In this document: one piece after another, positions 1 to 7,712 of the stretch
Layout of the letters: every line of letters starts with the position of its first letter
Numbering within the stretch: position 1 is the first letter of the stretch
Source of the DNA: DASZGI01 sp035938995
Lineage (GTDB): Bacteria; Actinomycetota; Actinomycetes; Streptomycetales; Catenulisporaceae
NCBI RefSeq assembly: GCF_035938995.1
Contig: NZ_DASZGI010000175.1
Coordinates: 1 to 21,777, forward strand
Reading direction: 5' to 3'
DNA length: 21,777 bases
Notes under the pieces: generated by a model
Told to the model about the DNA's origin: nothing
What the model saw: the letters and a program-made list of their open reading frames with translations, nothing else
Database searches by the model: none
Translations under genes and position numbers: made by a program

Positions 1-1
1 G

Positions 2-238
2 CGGCCCGTCCTGCTGCGGGGCGAGTCGCTCGAGGCGTACCGGATGCGGTGCATGATGCTCGTTCTCGCTGATGCGCGCCGCAGACGTGATTACACCCAG
101 GAGATGGTCGGGGACCGCCTGGGCGTCAGTGCGTGGACGATTCACATGTGGGAGACCGCGCATCGCAATCCCCGGCTGCTGCGCCTCATCGAGTGGTGCG
201 CCGTCCTGGATTGCCGACTGACTCTCATTCCGGTCTGA
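2..238 (+). CDS. XRE-family helix-turn-helix protein, 5' end cut by window edge
   Basis: This is the 3' part of a small DNA-binding protein. The frame is open from base 2, and every codon before the first ATG (position 44) ends in G or C. That suggests the coding region continues past the left edge, so the ATG at 44 may be internal. The visible helix-turn-helix reads LADARRRRDYTQEMVGDRLG followed by VSAWTIHMWETAHRNP, the classic Cro/C1 layout of a TQ turn, a recognition helix beginning V-S and a W-E-T/x-R-x-P ending. The protein stops about 20 residues after the motif, so it is a bare HTH module with no visible ligand-binding domain. A short GAGG lies 8 nt before the ATG at 44, a weak alternative start. 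The target is unknown; the gene is co-directional with the SARP gene 180 bp downstream, and nothing shows a link. Confidence 0.7.
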   Translation, partial: RPVLLRGESLEAYRMRCMMLVLADARRRRDYTQEMVGDRLGVSAWTIHMWETAHRNPRLLRLIEWCAVLDCRLTLIPV

Positions 239-295
239 CGCACTGGAAATCCCAACTCGGATACTGCATCGTTTTGGAGATTCCCTTACGCAAAC

Positions 296-313
296 GTTGC
301 CGAAAAGGGCAAC
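296..313 (+). terminator. Small hairpin in the XRE-SARP gap
   Basis: GTTGCC and GGCAAC pair across a 6-nt GAAAAG loop, 57 nt after the XRE stop codon and about 105 nt before the SARP start. It could be a weak terminator for the XRE gene or a leader structure of the SARP transcript. The gap 239-418 is noticeably A+T-richer than the flanking genes, so the SARP promoter probably lies there, but I could not identify a convincing -35/-10 pair. Confidence 0.3.
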
Positions 314-418
314 AACGCGCCTCCCGGTATCTATGGCCTCTGCGTCGCTACGGGGAGACAATGCCGGTGTACGTACCGCCACCACTGGGGCGTGTGGCGC
401 CCCGCGGAGGGGAACCGG

Positions 419-3400
419 GTGGAGTTCCGCGTACTGGGGCCTGTCGAGCTTTGGATCGGTGAACGTCCCGTTGACCTCGGGAGCCGCAAGGAGCTGTGCG
501 TTCTCGCCGCGCTCCTGCTCGCGGTCGGCCGCACTGTGTCAGCGGACTGGCTCGCCGAATGTGTGTGGGGCGAAGAGCAGCCGCCGTCTGCGCGAGAGAC
601 GCTCCAGGTCTACATCTCGCGCATCCGCAAACGGCTCCGGGACGCCGGCGCCGACGCGACGGTGATCAGCTCGACTCTGACGCAGGGATATCGGATCGCG
701 GTCCCGGCTGACAGCATCGATCTGCGCCGTTTCGAATCGCTCGTCAAACAGGCCGACGGGCTCGCCGCCGCCGCTCCCGAGGCTGCGGTAGAGCTGCTGC
801 GCGAGGCGTGCGCACTCTTCCGCGGCGAGCCGCTGGCCGGGCTGTCCGGCGAATGGGCCCAGGCGACCCGGACCAGCCTGGTAGAACGCGAACGAGCGGT
901 GTCGCTCAGGCGGATCGAGCTCGAGCTGCGCCTTGGCCGGCACGACGGGCTGATCAGCGAGTTGACCGGGCTGACGGCGCGCGGGCCGGTGGACCAGAAG
1001 ACCGTCGGCCTGCTGATGACAGCGCTTTACAACGCGGGGCGGACCGCCGAGGCGCTGGCCGCCTATAGAGACACGCGCGCCCGGCTTCGGGGGTCGCTCG
1101 GCTTCGAGCCGAGCCGCGATCTGCAGGACCTGCACCAGCGGATGCTGAAGGGCGATCCAGGGCTCGGTCCGGCACGAGAGGAGACGTCGCAGTCGCAGCC
1201 CGCGAATATCGCGACGGCTTCGGGAGCGGCAGCCGCCTCGACCGCCACGACCGACACGCTTGGACCCGATCAACGGCGCTTCGTCGGCCGGGATGAGGAC
1301 CTGCGGACGCTGCTCTCCCACCTCGAGCACGACGCGCGGGCCGGGTTCTCAGCGCCCGTCGTCGTCGTGGACGGCATGCCGGGCGTCGGGAAGACGACGC
1401 TCGCCCTGCACGCCGCGCATCGACTGCGCGACAAGTACCCGGACGGAACTCTGCAACTGGGCCTTCGCGGGCACGACCCCCGCCAGGAACCGATGAAGCC
1501 CACCGAGGCTCTTGTCACACTGCTGAGCATGATCGGCCGGCAGTTGTCCGACCTCCAGCAGTTCAATGCGCAGGAGACGCTGTCGGCCCTGTGGCGCGCC
1601 CACACCGCGAGTCGGCGGATCCTGCTCCTGCTGGACGACGCGCACGACGCGGACCAGGTCAGACCCCTGCTGCCGACCTCACCCGGGTGCGCCGTCCTGG
1701 TTACCTCCCGCGCCCGGCTGTCGAGCTTGGACACCGCTCACGCGCACATGCTCGGCCCGATGCCCGCGGCCGAGGCGGCGCGCCTGTTCAGCGAGCACGT
1801 CGGAGCCGAGCGCGCCGACGATCCCGAGGCGGTCCAAGAAGTCGCGAAGCTGTGCGCGGATCTGCCCTTGGCCGTCGTGGTGGCGGCTGGGCATCTACGC
1901 TCGCGCCCGGCGTGGACAGTCCGCGACCTCGCGCAGCGGATGGCGTACACGCGCAACAACCCGGATGAGGGCGACCAACTCGGCCAGCCGGTGAACGCTG
2001 CCTTCGCGCTGTCCTATCGAGGTCTGGCTCCGGATCAGCAGCGGCTGTTCCGTGGCCTGGGTCTTCATCAGGGCACCGAGTTCAGTCTCCACGCGGCGGC
2101 CGCGCTGCACGGCGCCCCGGCCGCGGACACCGATCGCGCGCTCGACGTGCTCGTCGGCCAGAACTTGCTGGATGAGCCGGTGCGCAACCGCTATCGGATG
2201 CACGACCTCTTACGCGGATACGCCGGTCAGCGAGCGCACATCGAGGAGACCGACGAGGACCGGGATCTCGCGCAACGGCGGTTGTTCGACTACTACCTCT
2301 ACGTCGCGGACCGAGCTGAACGCGTCATCCAACCCTGGCACCGCCGTAGCGCGCCGCTCGTGCACCACAAGCCGCGCGACATCCCTCGGCTCGCCGCCAC
2401 CGACGAAGCGAATGCCTGGCTGGCCGCTGAGCACACCAATCTGCTCACCGCCATCCGGCACGCGGAGGCGCACGGCTTCCGGCGGCACGCGACCCAGCTG
2501 CCCGAAGTGCTCGGCCGGTACCTCGACCGGCAGGGCTACTGGAAGCAGGCTGTCGAAGCGCACGAGATCGCCCTCGGCGCCTGCTACGGACTCGGCAACC
2601 GGCCCGGACAGGCCAGGGCCCTGACAGACCTGGGCGGCGCGCACTGGCGGCTCGGCGATCTGGAGTCCGCCCGGGTCTGCGCCGAGACCGCGCTGGAGCT
2701 GTGGCGCGATCTCGGCGATCAGGCCGGCGAGGCGGACGCGCTGTTCCAGCTCGGGCGCATCCACTGGCACGCGCGGCGGCCGACCCAGGCCGAGAGCCGG
2801 TTCCGCGCCGCGGCCGTGCTCCGCGCCCGGCTGAACGACCAGCGGGGACGCGCCGTCGCCGATTACCACCTCGCGATCATCGTCTTCGAACTCGGTCGGC
2901 ACGCGGAGGGCATCGTGCGCATGTCCGCCGCCCTCGAAACGGCGCGCGAGATCCATGACCTGGTATCCGAGCGCGACTGCCTGACGAATCTCGGCGAGAT
3001 GCATCAGAGGCTCGGTCAGACCCGCGACGCCCGGCGCTGTTTCCAGCAGGCCATGACGCTAGCCCGGCTGCACGCTGACCCGCAGCGGTTGGCCGTCCTG
3101 GCGAACAACATCGGGGCCGTGTACAGCTCGACCGGAGACCACGCCGCCGCGCTCGATTGCTTTAACGAGGCGCTCGAGACGCACATGCGCATGGGAGACA
3201 GGCGCAACGAGTTCGACACTCTCGTCAACATCGCAGAGGTCTTCCGCGCGCTGGGACGGCTGACCGATGCGCTCGACCACCTGCAGCGCGCCAGCGCTCT
3301 GGCGGACAGCATCGGCGACCCGTTGCTGCACGCTCATGCCCGCCTTGCATCGGGCGCGGTGCTCGCACGGCAAGGCCGCCGGGACGAGGCATTGCAGTCG

Positions 3401-3619
3401 TACCGGACGGCGCTGGCCTTCGCGCGCAAAGCGGCCGCGCCGCTGGAGCGCGCGAAGGCTCACGAGCGGATCGGCGGTCTGCTCGCGGAGTCCGGTGAGG
3501 CCTCGATGGCGCGGACCCAATGGCGCAAGGCGCTCGCGTTGTACGAGGAGCTGGAGCTGCCGGAGGCAGACAGCCTCCGCGAGCGGCTGCGCGAGCCGAA
3601 CTCGGACAAAGAACACTGA
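419..3619 (+). CDS. AfsR-type SARP transcriptional regulator with NB-ARC and TPR domains
   Basis: This is a 1066-aa regulator of the Streptomyces antibiotic regulatory protein class. An OmpR-like winged helix (about residues 1-95, with DGxR-less but typical VYISRIRKRLR and LTQGYRI segments) is followed by a bacterial transcriptional activator domain (about 98-245). Next comes an NB-ARC ATPase with Walker A GMPGVGKT at 319-326, Walker B ILLLLDD ending at Asp406-Asp407, and an MHD motif at 594-596. The C-terminal half (about 690-1058) holds roughly nine TPR repeats. Such proteins bind direct repeats upstream of secondary-metabolite genes and activate transcription, with the NB-ARC/TPR part gating activity. 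The GTG at 419 is preferred because GGAGG lies 8 nt upstream; the in-frame ATG at 392 has no ribosome site. Leu598, directly after MHD, is encoded by TTA (2210-2212), a bldA-type control point. No biosynthetic cluster is visible, so the target is unknown. Confidence 0.9.
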   Translation: MEFRVLGPVELWIGERPVDLGSRKELCVLAALLLAVGRTVSADWLAECVWGEEQPPSARETLQVYISRIRKRLRDAGADATVISSTLTQGYRIAVPADSIDLRRFESLVKQADGLAAAAPEAAVELLREACALFRGEPLAGLSGEWAQATRTSLVERERAVSLRRIELELRLGRHDGLISELTGLTARGPVDQKTVGLLMTALYNAGRTAEALAAYRDTRARLRGSLGFEPSRDLQDLHQRMLKGDPGLGPAREETSQSQPANIATASGAAAASTATTDTLGPDQRRFVGRDEDLRTLLSHLEHDARAGFSAPVVVVDGMPGVGKTTLALHAAHRLRDKYPDGTLQLGLRGHDPRQEPMKPTEALVTLLSMIGRQLSDLQQFNAQETLSALWRAHTASRRILLLLDDAHDADQVRPLLPTSPGCAVLVTSRARLSSLDTAHAHMLGPMPAAEAARLFSEHVGAERADDPEAVQEVAKLCADLPLAVVVAAGHLRSRPAWTVRDLAQRMAYTRNNPDEGDQLGQPVNAAFALSYRGLAPDQQRLFRGLGLHQGTEFSLHAAAALHGAPAADTDRALDVLVGQNLLDEPVRNRYRMHDLLRGYAGQRAHIEETDEDRDLAQRRLFDYYLYVADRAERVIQPWHRRSAPLVHHKPRDIPRLAATDEANAWLAAEHTNLLTAIRHAEAHGFRRHATQLPEVLGRYLDRQGYWKQAVEAHEIALGACYGLGNRPGQARALTDLGGAHWRLGDLESARVCAETALELWRDLGDQAGEADALFQLGRIHWHARRPTQAESRFRAAAVLRARLNDQRGRAVADYHLAIIVFELGRHAEGIVRMSAALETAREIHDLVSERDCLTNLGEMHQRLGQTRDARRCFQQAMTLARLHADPQRLAVLANNIGAVYSSTGDHAAALDCFNEALETHMRMGDRRNEFDTLVNIAEVFRALGRLTDALDHLQRASALADSIGDPLLHAHARLASGAVLARQGRRDEALQSYRTALAFARKAAAPLERAKAHERIGGLLAESGEASMARTQWRKALALYEELELPEADSLRERLREPNSDKEH

Positions 3620-3620
3620 C

Positions 3621-3661
3621 GCGGCCTCGTCTCGGGGCATTGCGCTCCGAGACGAGGCCGC
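3621..3661. terminator. Bidirectional terminator hairpin between SARP and chitinase genes
   Basis: A perfect 15-bp inverted repeat, GCGGCCTCGTCTCGG and its complement, encloses an 11-nt loop and begins 1 nt after the SARP stop codon. The chitinase gene converges from the other side and ends at 3702. The symmetric stem can serve both transcripts. There is no T tract, as is usual for actinobacterial terminators. Confidence 0.85.
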
Positions 3662-3701
3662 GGTTCACAGAGGTTCAGCGGCTGGCGCCGGCTGCGTCAG
3701 C

Positions 3702-5504
3702 TCAGTTGATCGCGAAATCGTCCGCGTAGACGTTGCCCTGGGCGTACCAGCCGTGGCAGAACACTGTCACAGTTCCGGACGAGCCGGTGGTGAAGGGCAC
3801 CGTGAGCTTCGTCCACGAGCCCGACGAGGTCCACGTGCTGGCGCTGGCGCCGCCGGTCACGCCGACGTACGCGTAGTTGCCCTGGACCCACGCGGTCAGC
3901 GTGTAGCTGTGGTTGGGCGACAGGTTGACCGCCTGGTCGATCTCACCGGTCTGGCTGTTGTTCGGGCTGATCTGCGCGGCGTGGCTGCCGGAGTGCACCG
4001 GGCTGCCGACCACGGCGTCACCCGGCTGGCTGGTCCACGGACTGAACGAACCGCTCTCGAAGCCGCCGTTGGTGAGCGACCCGCCGCCGGTGCCCGAGCC
4101 GTTCACGGTCAGGGTGAAGGTCGCGCTGTGGCTGCCGGACGCCGCCGAACCGGTCACCGTGATCGCGTACGTCCCGGCCGGCGTAGACGACGACGTGGTC
4201 ACCTTCAGCGTCGACGAGCCGCCGGACGTGACCGACGCCGGACTCAGCGACACACTCGCGCCGGACGGGGCGCCGCTCGCCGACAGGCTCACGGTCTCAG
4301 CCGAGCCCGAGGTGACGGCGGTGCCGACCGTCGCAGAGGCCGACGATCCCGGGTTCACCGCCGCGGACGCGGGCGACACGGACAGCGAGAAGTCGTTGCC
4401 CGGGTTGCTGCTGCCGCCGGTGTAGGGCTCGAAGGTGTGGCTGAAGTACCACTGGCTCTGCGAGATCCCGGAGCAGTTGCCCTGGCCGCCGCTGCCCGGG
4501 CAGTTGCCGTTGTCGCGCTGAAGCGCCCAGAACGACAGCTCGTCGATTCCCTTGCCCACGGCCCAGTTGTAGACCGTGTTGGCGTCGGCGGTGGTGAAGG
4601 TCTCGGCGGCGCCGTAGTCGTCGATGCCGGGCATCTCGGTCACGCCGATCATGCCCCACAGCTGGGACGCGCTCTTCGACGGGTACAGCGAGGCGAGCTG
4701 GCTCTCCAGCCCGGCGGCCGCGGTCTCGGTGTCCGTCGCCATCTCGTGCGGCGTGCCGGTGTAGTAGTCGAACGTCATGATATTGACGACGTCGACGCGC
4801 GCGTTGTTGCTCACCGCGTTCTGCAGCACGGCGAGGCCGCTGGAGGCCAGGCCGGTCTGCGTGGTCGGCAGCGTGTACGAGAACTGGACGGTGTGCCCGG
4901 TGCTCGCGGCCCAGCTCTCCACTTGCGCGATCGCCTTGTTGCGCCGGTCGATGCCGGCGCTGTTGGTCAGCGAGTTCGCCTCGGTGTCCAGGTCGATCCG
5001 GGTGACGTTGTACGTGGTGACGAGGCTCTCATAGGCCGCCGCGATCGAGTTGACGTTGGTGCAGCTGTCCGCGATCTCGGTGTTCGTGGTGTCCGCGGTG
5101 TATCCGCCGAAGGACGGGATGACGTTGCCGCCCGCCGCCTGGATGCTGCTGATCGAGCTGCCGAAGGTGGAGGAGGAGACCGGCATGCTCGTGTCGCCGT
5201 TCCAGTCGACCGTGCACGAACCCGAGGACGGGGTCTGGAGGAACGCCATCGTCAGGTACTTGGCCCCGGACTCCTGGGAGAGCGTGGCCGGGTCGTCGCC
5301 GGTCCACGCCTCGAAGTAGGGGGCGAACACGTGCGTCGGCGTGACGCTCGCGGCGTGCGCGGCGCCGGCGCCTACGGCCAGCAGCCCGCAGGCGCCGGCG
5401 GCTGTGGCCAGCGCGGTCACTGCCGCGCGCAGCGGGCCGGCCGCGCGGAGGCTGCGTGAACCGGTGGCGGGCGATGTGCGTGTCGGGGCTGTGCGACGCT
5501 GCAT
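3702..5504 (-). CDS. Secreted GH18 chitinase with Ig-like and carbohydrate-binding C-terminal domains
   Basis: This 600-aa extracellular glycoside hydrolase is predicted to cut beta-1,4 links in chitin. It has a long Ala-rich Sec-type signal peptide with probable cleavage after AHA (residue 51). A GH18 barrel follows (about 54-362), with the SFGG strand motif (131-134), the catalytic IDLDTE (Asp171, Asp173, Glu175 as acid), FSYTLPT, the substrate-floor MTFDYY (243-248) and the C-terminal LSFWALQRDNG strand. It resembles the ChiA-like GH18 branch with a short DxDxE signature; the first Asp of the classical DxxDxDxE is Thr168 here. A Ser/Ala-rich Ig-like beta-sandwich (about 370-467) and a jelly-roll module starting LTNGGFESGSFSPW (about 476-600) probably anchor it to polysaccharide. 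The ATG is supported by GGGAG at 5511-5515. The promoter and dre-like operator are annotated separately. Substrate specificity could be a related GlcNAc polymer. Confidence 0.88.
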   Translation of the reverse strand: MQRRTAPTRTSPATGSRSLRAAGPLRAAVTALATAAGACGLLAVGAGAAHAASVTPTHVFAPYFEAWTGDDPATLSQESGAKYLTMAFLQTPSSGSCTVDWNGDTSMPVSSSTFGSSISSIQAAGGNVIPSFGGYTADTTNTEIADSCTNVNSIAAAYESLVTTYNVTRIDLDTEANSLTNSAGIDRRNKAIAQVESWAASTGHTVQFSYTLPTTQTGLASSGLAVLQNAVSNNARVDVVNIMTFDYYTGTPHEMATDTETAAAGLESQLASLYPSKSASQLWGMIGVTEMPGIDDYGAAETFTTADANTVYNWAVGKGIDELSFWALQRDNGNCPGSGGQGNCSGISQSQWYFSHTFEPYTGGSSNPGNDFSLSVSPASAAVNPGSSASATVGTAVTSGSAETVSLSASGAPSGASVSLSPASVTSGGSSTLKVTTSSSTPAGTYAITVTGSAASGSHSATFTLTVNGSGTGGGSLTNGGFESGSFSPWTSQPGDAVVGSPVHSGSHAAQISPNNSQTGEIDQAVNLSPNHSYTLTAWVQGNYAYVGVTGGASASTWTSSGSWTKLTVPFTTGSSGTVTVFCHGWYAQGNVYADDFAIN

Positions 5505-5617
5505 ATGCTGCTCCCGAGAGGCTGAATCGGCGAAATAGAGTGTGAAGATCCATGGGTAGGTAAACGCGATGTGGGTGGAACCTGGTCCGCCCGGCGTCGC
5601 CGTAGCCGTACGGAGTC

Positions 5618-5633
5618 AATGGTCCATGCCACT
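5618..5633. promoter_or_regulatory. Second, weaker dre-like element
   Basis: AATGGTCCATGCCACT matches the remembered dre consensus at 12 of 16 positions, with TGGTC and CCACT intact and the centre degenerate. It lies 28 bp from the first element, just downstream of the predicted chitinase transcription start. Paired direct repeats at chitinase promoters are known in Streptomyces, so this could be an auxiliary site. Confidence 0.4.
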
Positions 5634-5642
5634 CCGCGCACC

Positions 5643-5671
5643 ATAATTGGACTAGACCACACGGATGTCAA
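5643..5671 (-). promoter_or_regulatory. Vegetative-type promoter of the chitinase gene
   Basis: Read on the minus strand, a perfect -35 hexamer TTGACA (5671-5666) is followed by exactly 17 nt and then AATTAT (5648-5643; 4 of 6 matches to TATAAT). Transcription should start near 5636, giving a leader of about 130 nt before the ATG at 5504. The spacer contains the dre-like palindrome, so repressor and RNA polymerase would compete directly. The hexamers are seen directly; the start point is inferred. Confidence 0.7.
5646..5661. promoter_or_regulatory. DasR-type (dre) operator in the chitinase promoter
   Basis: ATTGGACTAGACCACA matches the Streptomyces dre consensus ACTGGTCTAGACCACT, quoted from memory, at 13 of 16 positions, including CTAGACCAC uninterrupted. 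DasR is the GntR-family repressor of GlcNAc and chitin genes and is released by glucosamine-6-phosphate-type effectors. The site sits in the spacer and overlaps the -10 of the chitinase promoter. Because the gap is divergent, it could also influence the lipoprotein gene. No DasR gene is in this window. Confidence 0.75.
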
Positions 5672-5740
5672 GAGGATTGGTAAAGCTAACTGACGAGCAA
5701 CTTCGGGGCTGGCGAGCACGATTCCTGGGAGAGTGGAACG

Positions 5741-7204
5741 ATGAAGCGGGGCTGGGAAAGCGGCAGCCGACGGCGCGGACGGACGGTCGCGACGACGGCC
5801 GGTGCGGTGCTGGGGATCGCCGCGCTGATCGGCGCATGCTCCGGTGGGAACCAGGGGGCTGCGTCCGCATCGCCGCCGGATCAGGGCGGCGCCACCGCGT
5901 CGGCGAATCAGCCCACGTCCACGCACTCGGTGACCCCACTCCCGGTCGATCCCGGCGACTGGACGACGTACAACCGCGATAACGCCCGTGACGGCGTCGC
6001 GGTCGGCCTTCGCCCGCCGGGCGCGCTGAGCGTGGCCTGGCGCACACCCCTGGACGGCGCAGTCTACGGACAACCGCTGGTGCTCGGCAGCCTGATCCTC
6101 GCGGCGACCGAGAACGACACCGTATACGGGCTCGACGCCACCACCGGGAAGGTGCTGTGGCACACCTCGCTCGGCAAGCCCACACCGAAGTCGACGCTTC
6201 CGTGCGGCGACATCTTCCCGCTCGGCATCACCTCCACCATGGCCTACGATCCCGCGAGCGGCGAGCTGTTCGCGGTGGGCGAGGTCGGCGGCCTCGGCCA
6301 CCACACGCTGGCCGCACTGGATCCGTCGACCGGGTCGATTGTGTGGCAGACCGAGATCGAGGCGCCGCACGGATATCCTTCGGCGACCCAGCAACGCGGC
6401 GCGCTGACCGTTGCGTTCGGACGCGTGTACGTGCCCTTCGGCGGTCTCTACGGCGACTGCGGCTACTACAACGGGTCGGTCGTCTCATTCCCGGTTGCGG
6501 GTCCGGGCTCGAACGCCGCGGCGGTAGAGCGCTCCTACTCCGTGCCGACGCAGCGCGAGGCCGGTATCTGGACGCCGGGCGGTCTCGTGGTGAGCGGAAG
6601 CACGCTGTTCGCGTCCGTAGGCAACGGCGCGGCCGCGGGCGGCGCCTACGACGGAAGCGACTCCGTGCTGGCATTCACCGCGGATCTGACGCGCACCGGC
6701 TACTTCGCCCCGACCACCTGGGCCGCGGACAACGCCGGCGACTTCGATCTCGGCGCGATGTCGCCCGCGGTCGTCGGCGGCAACGTGCTGATCGTCGGGA
6801 AGAGCGGCACCGCGTATCTCCTGAGCGGCGACCACCTCGGCGGCGTCGGCGGCCAGATCGCGCAGAAGCAGGAGTGCCCGGCCTTCGGCTCGGCACCCGT
6901 GTCCGGCACCACGGTGTACGTGCCCTGTCCCACGGAGATCCGCGCGCTGTCGGTCGGCGCGAGCGGCATCACCGACCTGTGGCGTGCGTCCGTGAAGAAC
7001 GCCTCGTCCCCGATGGTCGGCGGCGGGGCGGTCTGGGTCGTGGACTATGGAGACGGCATCCTGTACGAGCTCAGCCCGAGCGACGGCCATGTCGTGGCGC
7101 AGGTCTCGGTCGGGCCGACCACCCGGTTCACCGCGCCCACGCTGAGCGGCAGCAAGGCCTACATCGGCACGGTGGACTCCGTCGTGGCGGTGTCAGGGGT
7201 CTAA
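5741..7204 (+). CDS. PQQ-type beta-propeller lipoprotein
   Basis: This 487-aa predicted lipoprotein has a basic N-terminus, a hydrophobic segment and a lipobox ending L-I-G-A-C with Cys33 as the lipidation site. A Ser/Ala/Gln-rich linker (about 34-72) leads to a beta-propeller of PQQ-repeat blades. Blade signatures such as YGLDATTGKVLW (about 128-139), LAALDPSTGSIVWQTEI, ILYELSPSDGHVVAQV and YIGTVDSVVAVSGV are readable. Such repeats form propellers that need not bind PQQ; without a dehydrogenase signature I read it as a cell-surface scaffold or binding protein, not an enzyme. Several Cys residues (including C173, C258-region and C390-region) may form extracytoplasmic disulfides. GGGAGAG at 5727-5733 supports the ATG. 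The gene is divergent from the chitinase and shares its regulatory gap, so co-regulation with chitin use is possible but unproven. I saw no clear promoter of its own. Confidence 0.8.
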   Translation: MKRGWESGSRRRGRTVATTAGAVLGIAALIGACSGGNQGAASASPPDQGGATASANQPTSTHSVTPLPVDPGDWTTYNRDNARDGVAVGLRPPGALSVAWRTPLDGAVYGQPLVLGSLILAATENDTVYGLDATTGKVLWHTSLGKPTPKSTLPCGDIFPLGITSTMAYDPASGELFAVGEVGGLGHHTLAALDPSTGSIVWQTEIEAPHGYPSATQQRGALTVAFGRVYVPFGGLYGDCGYYNGSVVSFPVAGPGSNAAAVERSYSVPTQREAGIWTPGGLVVSGSTLFASVGNGAAAGGAYDGSDSVLAFTADLTRTGYFAPTTWAADNAGDFDLGAMSPAVVGGNVLIVGKSGTAYLLSGDHLGGVGGQIAQKQECPAFGSAPVSGTTVYVPCPTEIRALSVGASGITDLWRASVKNASSPMVGGGAVWVVDYGDGILYELSPSDGHVVAQVSVGPTTRFTAPTLSGSKAYIGTVDSVVAVSGV

Positions 7205-7238
7205 GGCGTACCGAACAGTCCCGGCGACCCGCGCGAAT

Positions 7239-7655
7239 CTAGAGCGCGATCTCGGTCGCGCCGGTGACCCGGTCGAGGCGCAGGCGGCACAGCAGCTCGC
7301 CCTCGACTCCGTTGCGCCGCCCGTACTCCTCGGCGCGCCCGGCGGGCACGTAACGCTCGGCGATGCGCGTCGCCCAGTGCAGCAGGTCCGGCGCGTTCTC
7401 GGCGATGGTGACCGGGCCGCGCACCAGCACGAAGCCGTACGGGTATTCCTCGTCGTCGACACACAGCGCCGCGATCGGGTTGACCAGCAGCTGTCGGCCC
7501 TTGATGCTGTGGCGCGATGTGGTGAAGACCAGGTCGCGACCGTCGGCGACGAACCAGACGGGCGCGACGTGCGGGACGCCGGAGGTGGTCGAGGTGGCGA
7601 GCTTGCCGGTGCGGGTGCCGCGGGTCAGGAACGCGATCGCCTGGTCATCGTGCAT
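7239..7655 (-). CDS. PPOX-class F420/FMN-dependent oxidoreductase family protein
   Basis: This 138-aa single-domain protein has the split-barrel fold of pyridoxamine-phosphate-oxidase-like enzymes. It opens with FLTRGTRTGKLAT, then VPHVAPVWFVADGRDLVFTT, SIKGRQLLVNPIAALCVDDE and ends with WATRIAERY and RRNGVEGELLCRLR. That order is typical of actinobacterial F420-dependent relatives of Rv1155. These proteins act in the cytoplasm as dimers and reduce small substrates with F420H2 or bind flavin; the substrate cannot be deduced. The start at 7655 fits the family length, and the longer open frame to 7823 lacks family similarity. A strong GGAGGT touches the ATG with essentially no spacer, so the initiation mode is uncertain. 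The gene is convergent with the lipoprotein gene (34-bp gap, no strong terminator seen) and lies downstream of the PBP gene, beyond a hairpin. Confidence 0.82.
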   Translation of the reverse strand: MHDDQAIAFLTRGTRTGKLATSTTSGVPHVAPVWFVADGRDLVFTTSRHSIKGRQLLVNPIAALCVDDEEYPYGFVLVRGPVTIAENAPDLLHWATRIAERYVPAGRAEEYGRRNGVEGELLCRLRLDRVTGATEIAL

Positions 7656-7712
7656 ACCTCCATGGTGGCGGGCGGCGGGGGTGGAGGCGCGCGCCATGGG
7701 CCGGGTGGGCGA

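Noticed and set aside
3267..5459. 730-aa open frame on the plus strand across the chitinase gene
   Set aside because: It is antisense to a gene with signal peptide, catalytic motifs, ribosome site and promoter. The product is Arg/Gly/Ala-rich without any recognisable motif, as expected from G+C-rich antisense frames.
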